From: Rhipicephalus microplus
Taxonomy: Eukaryota; Arthropoda; Arachnida; Ixodida; Ixodidae
Assembly: GCF_043290135.1 (NCBI RefSeq)
Contig: NC_134707.1
Span: forward strand, 67,509,906-67,573,905
Length of the DNA stretch: 64,000 nucleotides
Reading direction: 5' to 3'
The notes under the pieces are model-generated. The model searched no databases, had not been told where the DNA came from, and saw nothing but the letters and a program-made list of their open reading frames with translations. The translations under genes were made by a program, and so were the position numbers. Positions 11,061-23,459 of this stretch are shown here, piece by piece; position 1 is the first letter of the stretch, and each line of letters starts with the position of its first letter.

Positions 11061-11639
11061 CGTCCTTGAAGAGCTTTTAAGTTATATTACCACTAAGCTC
11101 GGCTGGAAGCATAGGCAAACTGATGATGGGGATCTGTAGGTTTTAGTGATACAGGGGCCATGTCTTGGCCAAAGAGCGCCACGTACAAGATGGAAGAGTG
11201 GCAATGGTTTGCAAAGTAACAATGACATGTGAAGTATATCATCTAAAATTATGCTGCATAGCTGTATAAGGGCCCACATTTGCTTGCCTTAAGGCGGATA
11301 AAGCATAATATAATAAAACCATGTGAGTGAGGAGAAATATTTACCTAAAGTTTAATGGCAATACTTATAATTAAATAATAAGAAAACATTCTGACTGACA
11401 AGTTATTTAGCACATTTGCCTCATCAGTGTTCCTAAACACAAGAGCCGCGAGGCAGGGTGCTGTCTATGCGGCCACCGCAACAGAAAGCTCCTGACGGAA
11501 GTCGTGCTACGAGTCAACTCGATATATGGTGGTGAAGCCATGTACGTCTTTTAAAAATGGAAACAATTATTTTTCTTTAACAGTGCATTCCTTCTGATAA
11601 ACATACAAGGGTGCAGTGGAAATTTCTGTCGATAGGGCA

Positions 11640-14600
11640 GTAAAAAATGTTTTGTCGAGATACCATCCAACTCGCTGCACTGGAAAAGGATTTGGAGAAC
11701 TGTAAGTGGTTCACCACATTTGTCACAGCGTGGTTGTTCACCACCAGATAGAAGATATGAATGTGTGCTATGTATGTGTTCTATTTCTAGCCCGGTAAGC
11801 GTTAATTACCCGTAGCATGATTTAGATACTGGTGGCCAATTTTCAAGTTTGGGTATGATAATACGTAGTTTATTTTCAGCCTGCCTATTCCATAGGCAGT
11901 TCCAATATGCTCTGAGGCTTTGTTTTAGGAAGAGCTTATTGTCAATTGAAGGGACAGTCAAAGATTGTTTGGTGGCTTCGTTGTCGTGCGCGGATACAGC
12001 TAGCTGGTCCGCGGCCACGTTGCAGTAATCTTGCGGTGCTCTGGCACCCAGCACACCACAACATGCCGTTTGAGTGCGTAGATCGTGCATAAAAGCGAGT
12101 AAAGTGGTACAAGTACAAGATGTTTATGTTTTTCATTGTTTTAAAAGCTGTTACAACACTCAAAGAGTCCGTGTATATAACCGCGCGTTCTAGTTTTATT
12201 CCTTATTATGTTTGGCAGCCACTGATAGCGCATGAGCTTCTGCATTCAAAATGTTTATTTTTGGGTGCAGAATACTATAAGCTGGAAAGGATGGCCCTAG
12301 AGCTGCATAGGACACAGAAGTGAGACACTTGAAGGCATCTGTAAAAAATTCAGGGCAAGCGTATTTGTGTATAAGTTCCATGAAGTATGTGTGTATACGT
12401 GCAATAGATGCATGCTTCGTCACTTCCGCGAATGATACATCACATTCTATCACCTGCCACTGCCACGTTGGTAGGTGTGCGGCAGGAGCCATGAGACACT
12501 GTTCAAAAAGCGGCACACCTTATATCTTGGCTAGACCCCTCACGCGAAGTGACTAAGGCTGCCTCATCAGAACCGGTTTCCAAAAAGTGCAGAACTAGAC
12601 AAATCAATAATTATGAAATGCGTATGGTGTTCGTTATCGCCTTTCACTTTAAGATAATACATAAAAGATATTTAGGACCTTTGCAGGGAGAGTGACCATT
12701 CTATCGACTCGGCGCAAAGGCTCTCTACAGGGCTCGTTCGATAGGCACCTGTAGAAAGTCGGATGCCCAGATTACGTACAGGATCCAGAATCTTCATTGT
12801 GCTTGGCGAGGCTGAATGATATACTATTGCCCCATACTCAAGACGTGAACGTACCAGGCTTTTGTACATATTCATGGGGCACTTTCTGTCGCTGCCCCAG
12901 GATGTGTGTGACAGCAACTTCAGGATATTCCTTGTTTTCATGCAATTATATTAAGGTGTTGATGTGTGATATGAATGTTAGTTTTGCATCCAAGATTATA
13001 CATAGGAACTCGTGTTCTGTGCTTATGGGCAGATGTTCGCCTTTCATGACAATCTGAGGATCAGGGCGTAAGCCTCTTTTCCGCGTGAACAGGAAACATG
13101 TGCTTTTTCGTGGGTTGACTTCGAACCCATATTTATTAGCCCATTTAGACACTTTGTTTATAGCAATCTTAACCTGTCGCTCACAGATGCTGAGGGAACA
13201 CGATTGAAAAGCTATCTGGATGTCATCAACATATGTGCAGTATAATTTGTTATGGGGAATGTACTGACGGAGAGAGTTCATTTTTATAATAAAGAGCATG
13301 CATCTCAGTACCCCGCCCTGTGGTACTGCAGTTTCCTGTACAAATGTTCGGGACAAGACATTGCCCACTCGAACTCGGAATATGCAATCAGACAGGTAAC
13401 TTTCGATGATATTGAACATATAAAAACGTATACTCATATGCGAGTGGTCTCTCCATATCCCAAACCTCCACGCCATATCATAGGCCTTTTCCATGTCGAA
13501 TAATACAGATAACAAAACTGGTTATGGACAAAGGCTTCACGTATGTGTGTGCTGATCGGTACGACATGATCGGTGGTGGAAGGGCCTTCTCTAAACCCTC
13601 ACTGGCATGGGTCTAGCAGTTTGTTTCATTCTAAGTGGAGAAGGCGGCAATTCATCATTTTTTCGAAAACTATACAGATGCAACTGTTTAATGCTATAGA
13701 CCTGTACTTTGATGCAGGCGACGGATTCTTGCCTGCTTCAAAATTGAAATTATCACAGCTTCCTTCCAAGAAGAGGGGATCACACCAGAAAACCAGAGAA
13801 GATTGCAAAGGCAAAGGAGAGTTTTATGTGTTTTGGAGGGTAGTTGCTTCAGCATCTTATACATTAAGGTGTCAGGACTTGACAAGATGTGTTGCAACAG
13901 TTCAGTGCCCTCTGCAATTCTGCTAAGCAGAATGACTCATAATAATACTCGATTTCTTTAGATTACCTTTTTAGGTTTTATTGTTCCAACTGTGCTTTGT
14001 ATTCTTGGAATGCATCAGAGTAGTGTGAGGAGCTCGATATCTTTTCCATATGTGCACCAAGAAAGTTGGATTCGTCTTCCAAGCTTTGTTCGATGGTATT
14101 TACTAAGTAAGAGGAAATGTTCGTTGGTCTTTTATTTTTTGGACTTCGTTCCACACTTTTCTTTCATCTGTGTACGAGTTGATGCTCGTAATGAACTTTG
14201 TACAGCTCTCTCGTCTGGCTTGTCTGCGTGTTCTCCTTGCCTGCGATTTCACCTGCTTAAAATTTTCCTGGTTTTGTACAGTTGGAAAATCACAGAGCAA
14301 TGACCACGCATTGTTCCTAATCATCCGAGCTTTCCTACAGGCATCACTCCACCATGGGAATCGCCGTTTAGAACTCATTCCGCTCGTTTGAATAATGCAC
14401 TAAGATTCAGCATCAATAATAAAAACTGTGAAATACGCGACAGTGTCATCTACGGTCACAGCAGACAACTAGGTCCATGTCATGTGTGTCAGTTTGGTAC
14501 TGTTCTCTTTCAGCTGAGTCGTGCTTCCACCTCGGAACTTGCGAAGATACTTGACCTTTGCTTGGCACGCTCAGGATGATCGGGAAGTGGTCACTCCCAT

Positions 14601-15180
14601 AAAGTTTTTTAAGAACATTCCATTTAAAATTGACTTAATGTGATGGTGGTGAAATGCTAAGATCCATCGAGGTGTTTGAATTGTTTATGAGGCTAAAATA
14701 CGTGGGCTCTTTGTATTTAGGAGACATCACCTAGAGAAATAAAGAATCTGATCAATGAGACGTCCTCGAGCTTCACAGCGAAAATCACCCCACAGGGTAT
14801 TGTGTGCATTAAAGTCACCTAAAATCAAAGAGGGTTCTGGAAATTCATCTAAATGGTTCCAATCCGCGTCTCTTATGCTGATGGTGAGGTGGTATATACA
14901 TAGAGCATAACGTGATGAGTTTGTTAAAAAGTACAGCTCGAATGGCTACTGCCTCAAGGGCTGTTCGGTGTTTCGTCTGCTGGCATGCCACACTTGTATC
15001 AGCTATAATGGCTACTTAACCGGATGATACGGTAGCATATTCACGATCCTTCCAGAAAGTAATGTATTGGTGGAGAAAGTTGCTGTATTTAGGAGTTAGG
15101 TTGTTCTTTGCACACTCAGATCTTTCGGGTTGGATGTACTGAGAAGTTCTTGAACATCATCTAGAATTCTGAGTAGCCTT
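11640..15180 (-). pseudogene. LINE copy 2 ORF2 (endonuclease-RT-RNase H), broken
   Basis: In coding order: endonuclease remnants (about 15180-14780, including the region equivalent to the Asp/Asn block near 14820); an Arg-rich linker with KSQARRTRRQARR near 14230; RT start with YRSIALNSCICIVFEKMM near 13700-13650; LFDMEKAYDMAWRFG near 13505-13460; AVPQGGVLRCMLF near 13320-13290; an intact YVDD near 13230-13219; then thumb, RNase H (about 12516-11950) and the C-terminal Cys motif near 11700. The frame is interrupted at several points, for example between 13626-13897 and 12946-13515. Confidence 0.8.
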
Positions 15181-15224
15181 CTAACATTCCACTGAATAAT
15201 TTTATTCATTGTGAATGAAAAAAA

Positions 15225-16529
15225 GTGCTGTCCGTATACAAGATTGAGATTAGTTCATTTTACAGGGCCTTTCTGAGGCCCTGTAATTGGTGTTTTGTTT
15301 CTTTTTTGAAGTGGTCGACAAGAGGTCGCCGCTCCTTTGGCGCTACTGGCACCGTTTGGCTAGAAGTGGTGTCCATAGCCTCCTGTGAGGCACTGAACAC
15401 CCACTCCAAAAAGCGATATGTGTGTCGCTTAGACTTCGCCTCAGTCTACGAAGTCTTTGCCCCCACAGAACAGGAAGTTTTTGGGGTCTCCTTAGTTTCC
15501 TCATGGCTCTGGCTGCTGCCAGGGCTTGTGCAGGACACCGGTGTGGACTGGTTGGCTGTGGGTGGGGCAGCTCTGGCTGCTCCCACGAGAGGGGTAGGTG
15601 GATATGGCCTAGGCACGATAGGCGTGGTCCGGGCAGCCGCCAAAGGCCATTGTAGTGCCGCTCCTCGTTGCACCACTTCAGCGAAGGTAGTTCTTTGTGA
15701 GAAAGGAAGTACGTTATTTTTTCGTTATATTTTATGGTGATAATACATTTTTCTCTTTTCCAGGATGGACACACTCAGAAGTAGACGGCATGGTTGCTTT
15801 TGCAGTTTGCATGGTGAACCTCTTCATATTCGCACTCATCAGTACCTTGACCAGTTAAGCCGCATTTATCACAAAGAAGCTGACCGCGGCAGGTCAGAGA
15901 TCCATGTTCGAATCACTGGCATTTAAAGCAACCTCTCGGGTTAGGACGTACTGACGCACTCGAAGTTTTACGTAGCCGGTTTCGAGTGTCTGGGGTAAAA
16001 TGTTTGAGTTTGAAGTAAATATTAGGTGCTGTGTTGCGGTTTCAGTGTTGTTGTGTCTGTTTTTTATGCACTGCACATGTGTTATGCCTTGGTCCATCCA
16101 TCCGTCAAAGAGTCCTTCTTCGATTAGTGCCATACGACTTTGATCGGATACTATGCCCTTAACGGTGTTCAGAGTACGATGTGCGGTAACTGATACAGGA
16201 GTATTCGCAAACGCTACGAAGTGTGAAAATTTGTTGTACAGTTCTTTGTCTTTTAATTTGACGATAATGTCCCCACTTGCCATCTTTTTGGCATTATAGC
16301 CGGTCCCAACGGTGTCTTTTAAGGAATTGGCCACGAGAAAAGGTGATATTGCTCTGGCTTTAGTTGATCTTTCTTTGCAATGAAGAACATGGGATCTTGG
16401 GAACGTTTCAAGGTTATGGGGGAAAACAAAGAGGATGCATCGGTGCATTACATTTTCAGGGCACGTACGGCAACAGGAGTGTCTTGAGGTCCCATGAAAA
16501 ATGGCTTCTTCGGCAGCGGTGCCTACCAC
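15225..16529 (-). pseudogene. LINE copy 2 ORF1 (gag-like), broken
   Basis: The N-terminal two-thirds is open for 211 codons (16529-15894) and includes FPRSHVLHCKERSTKARAIS, VGTGYNAKKMASGDIIVKLK, TPVSVTAHRTLNTVKGIVSD and ITHVQCIKNRHNNTETATQH. All are shared with ORF1 of copies 4, 7 and 8. The zinc-knuckle region (about 15900-15770) is degraded. The C-terminal part, Pro/Ala-rich in other copies, overlaps 15774-15343. The plus-strand frame at 15225-15740 is an antisense shadow. Confidence 0.75.
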
Positions 16530-16840
16530 TCACTACGAGCCCAACAAATGAACCCGGCAGATCACGTGAACAAGACTGCCCTACGCCAGCAGTATGCCAT
16601 GGCTATTACCGAATATGGTTTACTCTAGAGAGGATAGCCACACAAGGTCAACCCTAGGCACCAGAAAACAAGAAAGTAAATAGAAAAGAGAAGAAGGCAG
16701 GGCAGAATTAAAGATGAGAAAAGTTGTAGAGATATGAAGGGAGAGACAGGAAAAGGCGACTACAGATTTCCCCTGGCTGGGTCAGCCCGGGGGTGCCGTG
16801 TACGTGAAGCCGGAGACAAAGGGGTGTGTTGCCTCCGCCA

Positions 16841-16856
16841 GGGGGGGGGGGGGGGG
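16841..16856. repeat. Poly-G run (16 G)
   Basis: Sixteen consecutive G bases inside the 5' UTR of LINE copy 2. Copy 5 has a run of 11 G at 56783-56793 in its own 5' UTR (inverse orientation). Such runs are prone to replication and sequencing length error. Confidence 0.9.
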
Positions 16857-17038
16857 CTTAGAGGTCCAATCGCCCGGCGTCGGCTCAATCCCCTGGATCC
16901 CCTTTTCCCAGCACATGGCAAAGCCACGCAGGGCTATGCGTGGGAGAAAGTCAAAATTCCCTCGGTTATTTCGGGTTCGTGGTGATTTTATGCACCAAAC
17001 GCCTGCTCTCGCAGGCGCGCCTGAGGGTCATAGGCAAA

Positions 17039-19539
17039 ACGCTCCTAATAGCTGGATGCTAGTTACAGCTGTGTTTACATAAAAATACCTAGTGAAAAAA
17101 GCTGCCTAGGCATGCAGCTTTGTCTCTATCATCAGTAAATAAGCAACCATATTATATTAGGTCTTCAGATGACAAAAATACTGACGACAAGCAAAACGTC
17201 ACCCACGGTACGTTGCCTCTAGCACTTGTACACAACCTACAAAAGATGTGACCACCTGAGTGAGTGGTCTATGACCAGCAGTTCTAGCCGATGTGCCTGC
17301 GGTATTTACTCCGTCTTTTCTTTACACCATCGAAATAATTTTTATCCGATGAAAGTGCGTGCGCTTTTTACGCTTTTTATATGAACGAATGTCTCGTTCA
17401 TATGGTGGACCTTCCCCGTTGTTAGCATTTGAAACTTCCACTCTAAATAACGATGCAGCATAAGCGATATTGTTCCCTGCTTCTAAAAAACGCAGCCTTT
17501 CTTCGCTTCCTTTTATACACGAGTGAAACGGTGTTTTATAGGGCATGCAAAAAAACACAGCATCGTGAACGCATGTGCTGTGGTTGTGCGTTCCAAACAG
17601 CATTTCTAAAGGAAGCAACAAGATGCATTCGAAAGCAGTGGGCGTATCACACTGCGCACCATCCACACTACGTATATCTAAACAAGGCGGCCATGTTGAT
17701 TATGTAAGCTGAAGAATGGGTATTGGTAGCGACTTTTTTGTTGTTTTAAACTTGCGCTTAGCACTTAGCTGCGCAAAAAACCAGTTACCATTCAGGTCAA
17801 ATTCCACATTGTCGGCGACGGCAAAATATCAGCTCACAGAACACCTATCATTCTGGGGTGTTAGAAGACATGGCTTTATTACAATACTGTTTACGTGAGT
17901 GGCACGTCATTATTGATGAAACAAAAACTTGTACCTCTGACATCCTGTGTATGGTGAATTTATCACCTTAGTTAAATAATATTATTGGCAGTTTTTCCTA
18001 ATAAATTTAAACGATAGTGAATTGAAATTTTCCCTTGTGGTGTGCTCGTATGCGTGTTTTCTTTCTTTACAGAAGTAGCCAGCTAGAGGTAACTTAGTTT
18101 GAGCACTCAGTAGGCCAGCGTTGAACATGTGTTTCTTAAAAAAGCGATGAATGGAAAAAATTACCTCGACATTTATTACCAAAAACACGGTCATTCAAGA
18201 ATAGCTCTGGGCAGAGTTCTTTGTTTGGAGTGACTCAGCTTTTAGTTGAGAGTCCATGAAATGAAATTTTTATATACCCTGTGACACAACTGGCTGCTCA
18301 ACTTCACATCGTTTCACACTCATCAACCCATAAATAACGAAAATAAATCACCTAGAGCTAAAGTGGTATCTGTAGTCATCTATGCAGTGACAGATGATAT
18401 ACTCCTTCAAGAACGATCTCATCTTATTCAGAAACCTACTAACTAACAAGAGAGGCATAACACTTCTACAGAAAGTTGAAGCATTTTTCCTTGGAGAGAA
18501 TATACGACATAAAAATGGATCAGCGACACACTCTCTGAACATGTCTACCCATACGCTGGAATAGTTGATTTAAATGTAATAATATACCAAAAAAGAGAGC
18601 ATCACAATCCCACTGACATGCGTCATTGCTTAATACTGTGGCTAAGAGTCCCCCAAGCATCGTTTATGTGCATGGCATGTGCCGAGAGATGTATTACTTT
18701 AGTACATAACTCACGTTAAAAAGAATGTCATTCGAAATACTATCGTAAATTGTATTGCAGTAAAACCTAAGGGAAGTACTCGTCGGCATATTCTGCTAGA
18801 GGTTTGTTTGATGTGATATGCTGATTTACAACATGTGCACACATAGCTCTAACCCAAAATATTCTATGTTTTATTGACCGATGTTTGTATTAGTATTTTT
18901 AAATTCTACGCCATATTAAACCTTTATTGCTTCCAAATCGAAGGGAAGTAAGGCAAGCAGGAACACAGTGGCTGTGCTTTCAAGTGAGTTAAAAAGCCAC
19001 ACGGATAATAAATATCGGCATGCTTCTACTGATTGACAAATACACCCAATTAGCTTTGTGCAAATCGCATGCTGTAAACCTCCATACCAACTTGAACAAA
19101 TTTCCAGCAGAATACGCGAGACAACTTTATGCGTCAAGTTAGGCTCGAATATAATTTTTATCACTTTGATGCGACAGCTAAGACCAAAAGCCACCAAACA
19201 GAGTTGACTTCACGAAGTACTCTTCCAATAATGCTGCCGACGCAAAAAGCAGGTGCAACAGATCACCTTTGATGAACTTCAGTGGGGGTAGGTGGGCATG
19301 ACGAATATGCAAGTATGGTTTTTCCGTTGGCTATTTTGATATATTCATTTCTTACGTTTGCTATTTTTCGTTTGGAGCCCCTTAGTGTTTAAGCTGATTC
19401 GCTGCGCATTGTTCGTCAGACGGCGCAGCTCATGCAAAGTGCCCACTATACGCCAAAGCAATGACGATCACCAATGAGTGCTTTACAGACCACACACTCT
19501 TTTTGTAATGATGGAAAACGATCTTTAAAAGATCTCACT
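17039..19539. other. No gene or element recognised
   Basis: About 2.5 kb of mostly AT-rich sequence between LINE copy 2 and an RTE remnant. The open frames (for example 17322-17666 minus and 18916-19197 minus) show no domain, no duplicated homologue in the window and no convincing splice signals. No lipocalin exon of the type seen at 34575-47940 was found here. Confidence 0.5.
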
Positions 19540-19676
19540 CCTGTAAGGTGAAGCGGACACCAACAACAAAACGCTGCTCGAAAGACAGAGCGCGACAAAC
19601 GGCTATCAATGTACGGGTAGCCAGCAAACAAGCCGGGAGGCGAGAGCTCAAGAAGCAGTTGTTAAACAGCAACGCG

Positions 19677-19739
19677 GAACACGCTGTCCCTCACCCTAGG
19701 TTCCGCGAAGCGTCACCTAGGGTGAGGGACAGCGTGTTC
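19677..19739. repeat. Perfect palindrome, 25-bp arms
   Basis: Inverted arms at 19677-19701 and 19715-19739 match at all 25 positions, with a 13-base loop (19702-19714). The left arm starts GAACACGCTGTCCC and the right arm ends GGGACAGCGTGTTC. It lies inside a decayed RTE remnant. The related RTE copies have only one arm-equivalent, so it probably arose by local inverted duplication. Confidence 0.9.
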
Positions 19740-19831
19740 ACGTCACGCGAAGCGGCATTAGCACATTGTATACACTTTGCTGGAGAAATGCTGAGAATAC
19801 ACCCAACCACTAAGCATTTCATTCATAGATT

Positions 19832-20072
19832 GATAGATAAGTGGAATTCAACGTCCTAAACTACCACATAAATAAGAGAGACGCCTTAGCGGAGGGCTCT
19901 AAAAAATTCGCCCATCTGGGGTTCTCTATCGTTCACCCAAATCTGAGCACACGGGCCTACAACATTTCCGCCTCCATCGGAATCGCAGCCGCTGTTCTGC
20001 AGCCAGGATTCAATCCCGCGACCGGCGGGTCAGCAGCCGAGAACATTAGCCACTAGACCACCACAGCGGGAC
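19832..20072 (-). mobile_element. tRNA-derived SINE (Ruka-like)
   Basis: A 241-bp SINE in minus orientation, same family as 8396-8639. It is flanked by a 14-bp target-site duplication TTCATTCATAGATT (19818-19831 and 20073-20086). The B-box region (about 20010-20025) is mutated. It splits the RTE remnant; removing the SINE and one duplication copy rejoins the RTE reading frame. Confidence 0.88.
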
Positions 20073-20215
20073 TTCATTCATAGATTACAAGAAGGCATTT
20101 TATTCCTTGGAGATATCAGTAGTCATGCAAGCACCGAGGAATCAGGGTGTGAATCGAACATATTTAGACATCTTCGAAGAAATCTATAATCAGCTGTCAC
20201 CATAGTGCTCCCTTA

Positions 20216-23200
20216 AGAAATCGACAAACTTTCCCACAAACAGCAATGTAAGATTGATGATGTACAGGGTCAAGCGTTTTAGGGGCAGTAGGTGTCGCAG
20301 ACTGATATGCTATTGCCCTGTTGTCTAGGCGAGTACTTATGAGACTTTTATACAAATTCATTAGACAGCTCTTGTCACTTCCACACATAGTGCGTGAACC
20401 ACTTTATGGACATTCATGGTTTTATGCACTTGCTTTTTAGATACTTGTGTGGTATGAAGGTTAGCTTGACGTCCAAGATTAGGCCCAAGACTTTGTGTTC
20501 AGTATTAACAGAAATAGGTTGCCCATGCAGATGAATATCGGGATCCGAATGAATGCCTCTTTTTCTGCAGAACAAGACGCACGTGCTTTTTTTGCATTCA
20601 GTCGGAACCCGTATTATTCTGCCCAATGGGATACTTAGTTCAAACCAAGCTGAACCTGCTGCTCACACATGATCAGAATACCATACTTGAAACCACCTTG
20701 ACGTCTTCGACATATGTACAATAAAACATGTTTTGAGGGGTGCACCATCACAAAGAATTCATTTTGATAATAAAAAGTGTGCAGATATGTACACCTTGCA
20801 GCCCGCCTGTTTCTTGGACAAATGTTTGGGAAAGAACGCTGCCTGATCGAACACGGAACGTTTGGTTTGACAAGTAACTTATTAATAAAGTATCCATTCT
20901 GCCGCGCACGCCAAGATGGGTCAGGCCTATTGATATTCTAAAGTCATTAGTTGTATCATATCTCTTTTCCATGTTGAGGAACACAAATATGAAGTATTGC
21001 TTGTAAATGAAAGCATTTCTGATCTATGCCTCGATACGAACAATGGGGCTGTTGATGGACTTACCCTCTCCAAACCCGCACTGAAACTGGTCGAGGAAAC
21101 TGTTTGTTTCTAGGAAATGTACAAGTCGGCAGTTTATCATTTTTTCGAAAACTTTGCACAAGCAGCTCGTAAATGCAATAGGCCTATAACTCGAAACTGC
21201 AAAAAAGTCTTTGCCCTTTTTCACTGTAGGAATAATAGTAGCCTCTTTTCAGGAAGCAGGAATTGCTCCGGAAAAGCAGCTAGCATTGAACAGACAAAGT
21301 AATGGATTTGCGTTTTAATTGGAAGGCTTTTCTGCATTTCGGACACCACTCGATGGGAACCTGGGGCGGAAAAGCTGCAGGAGTTTAGTTATGTCTGGAG
21401 CTCAGCCGCTCCGAAAGCCAGGTTGTATGCTTCGTGTTTTGTACAATTGTGTTCTAGCATCTACTTTTCAATACATATTTTGTATCTTTGGAAGGCTTCA
21501 CTATAGTGTGACGAGCTGGACACGTGTTCGAAGTGTGTGCCGAGGTAGTCTGCTTGATCTTCCAAGCTGTCACTTTGTGCGTTTAGGAGAAGAAGTGAGT
21601 GTTCTTGTATTTCTGCTATTTTCCTAACTTCTAACCATGTTCCAGAATTTAGCCTCCTGTGTATACAAATTGATCCCTGGAATAAACTTGTGCCAACGTT
21701 TACTTCTGGCCCGTTAGCGCATTCTGCTGCCTCTAGACTTTATGTTTTAAACTTTGTAAGATTATTCGCTGTCGGAGAGTCTCGAAGCAGCTTCCATGCT
21801 TTGCTTTACATTCTACGTAGGTTCGGACACTCACTGTTCTAACAAGGGATGTGTCACCTGGTGCACCGTCCAGTTTGTGGGATAGACCTTGTTGCAGCAT
21901 AAATAAGAAGTGCTGCCAAGAAGCCTACAGCTTCATTACTTTTTAATTCACATATGTCGGGCCAACTTAAGTGAGTAGTTTATCTTAAGTTTTCCCAGTC
22001 CGCTTTGTCTGTCTGCCATCCAGAAATATGTTGAGGACCTTTGTCTATTGGTGAACTTAGAATGATCGAAATGTGGTCACTTCTAAAAAAAGATATTAAA
22101 TCACTTTTCATTGAAGCAGGGGTACATGCGATGTACACAATGCTGGTGTCTTTGCGTGAGTAAGTTTTGTTGGCGAGTCTAAAGTATGTTGGTTTATCCT
22201 ATTCAACAGACACGCACCCAAAAAAAAAGAGGAGCTGTTCAAGTAGGCGACCTCATGCATCGCAGCGAGAGTCGCCCTATAGACCATTATGTACATTCAA
22301 GTCCCCAAAGGCAACATAAGGTTCCGGTATTTCATCAATCAGTGAATGGAATTCGTGTTTTGCGAGAACGTACTGTGGAGGTATGTAAAGAGAGCAGAGG
22401 GTGACAAGTTTGTTTAAAACAACTGTTCGAACAGGCACTGCCTCAAGGGATGTTTGTAGTGGTAGATGTGTACATGCTACGCCCTGATCAACTATAATGA
22501 CCACACCACCAGATGACTCTTCATTGTCATTGCTGTTCTTTTTCAATATTATATATTGACTTAGAAAATTGGTGTTTCTTAAATTTAAGTGCATCTCTTG
22601 TAAAACCAACACTTTTGGGGAATGTTTGCTAAAGGGATTCTAGTTATTGTCGAGGTTTCTAAGCAGTCCACTGACGTTCCATTGTATTGTTTGTGCATTC
22701 AATTTGAGTGTAAGTAAGTGTAGCGTGTACTAAAGAAGTATTGCGTTAATTCTGGAGCCATTGTCAGGCCCCGTGAAGAGCCGCGCCTGTCCTTCGGCAC
22801 CGAAGACACCGTTGGACTTGCTGTTGTGCTCAATGCCTCAGACGAGGTGCTGGATGCCCGTTCGTGGTTCACGCGTCTGGGCATTGAAGTTGTAGGGCTA
22901 TCTGTTGAGACAAAGGGCTCTAAGCCTTGAGGTCCGGAGGCCTGGAAGGCTTTTCTGGGGTGTTAGAATCTGTGCTACTTTTTTCTGAGGGGGTGAATGG
23001 TGCTGTCGCCCGTCCACTTTGTGTGGTACGCGTGGGTGCTGCGGATTTCGGTGGCACTGCCCCCTTTCATGCCACCTCCGCGAACGAAGGACCCTGCAAA
23101 TGTAGACACTTGCGTGCCTCTCTAAATGATAAGTTTTCATTTATTTTGAGTGTAAGTATTTTTTTCGTATTTTTATGTAGGAAATGTGCGAGAGTAAACG

Positions 23201-23435
23201 GGGTGTCTACTGTTGCAGTATGCGCAGTGAGAGTTTTTTCTTCAGAGTTGTCTGTAGTGTGTTCGTCCGAACTACACTTTCCACAGGCTTGATGGCCGTG
23301 GTAGCTCTGAAAGCCATGGCCAAAGCGCTGGCGCTTAAAATAACGTCGGGGGTTGGTAATGTAGGGAAGGGCCTTTAACTTCGAGTAACCTGTTTCGATG
23401 TATTCTGAAAGTGTGCTTGTGGTCACTCTAAGGCA
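20216..23435 (-). mobile_element. I-like LINE, copy 3 (both ends missing)
   Basis: Minus-strand LINE fragment. It runs from mid-ORF1 (zinc-knuckle region, about 23426-22700) through endonuclease (about 22680-22280; DLNVHNGL near 22290 and SSGGVVIIVDQGVA near 22520-22480) and RT (about 21224-20260; SYRPIAFTSCLCKVFEKMI near 21200-21140). It ends near the LDPVHH block at about 20275-20255, so RNase H and the 3' UTR are absent. The 5' UTR and ORF1 N-terminus are also absent. Loss of the 3' end is not expected from ordinary target-primed insertion, so a later deletion or recombination is likely. Confidence 0.8.
22700..23426 (-). pseudogene. LINE copy 3 ORF1 C-terminal part
   Basis: It reads KRQRFGHGFQSYHGHQACGKCSSDEHTTDN, a degraded pair of CCHC knuckles, then KNTKKILTLKINENLSFREARKCL, and a Pro-rich tail in another frame. 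The order matches ORF1 of copy 4. Frameshifts and Cys losses make it non-coding. Confidence 0.7.
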
Positions 23436-23459
23436 AAATTACCGAAAAAAGGAGTAACG

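Larger units (their letters stand above)
11120..17028 (-). mobile_element. I-like LINE, copy 2 (near full length)
   Basis: A 5.9-kb LINE on the minus strand, bounded by a matching CATAGGCAAA at 11110-11119 and 17029-17038, which I take as the target-site duplication. Element order: 5' UTR about 17028-16600, ORF1 about 16529-15225, ORF2 about 15180-11640, and 3' UTR down to 11120. Near the 3' end a small hairpin GGCCA/TGGCC (11156-11170) matches those of copies 4 and 6. All ORFs carry frameshifts. The copy is visibly diverged from copies 1 and 4, so more than one subfamily is present. Confidence 0.85.
19540..20215 (+). pseudogene. RTE-type LINE remnant, plus strand
   Basis: Plus-strand relative of the remnant at 7570-9330. 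The block around 19760-19830 reads HIVYTLLEKC, stop, EYTQPLSISFI. After the SINE it continues from about 20074 as FIDYKKAFYSLEISVVMQA and NQGVNRTYLDIFEEIYNQL, ending at an abrupt junction with LINE copy 3 near 20215. The 5' part (about 19548-19680) also aligns with the reverse complement of about 9120-9240. A SINE (19832-20072) and a palindrome (19677-19739) interrupt it. Confidence 0.7.

Noticed and set aside
15225..15740. 171-codon plus-strand open frame
   Set aside because: Antisense shadow of LINE copy 2 ORF1.
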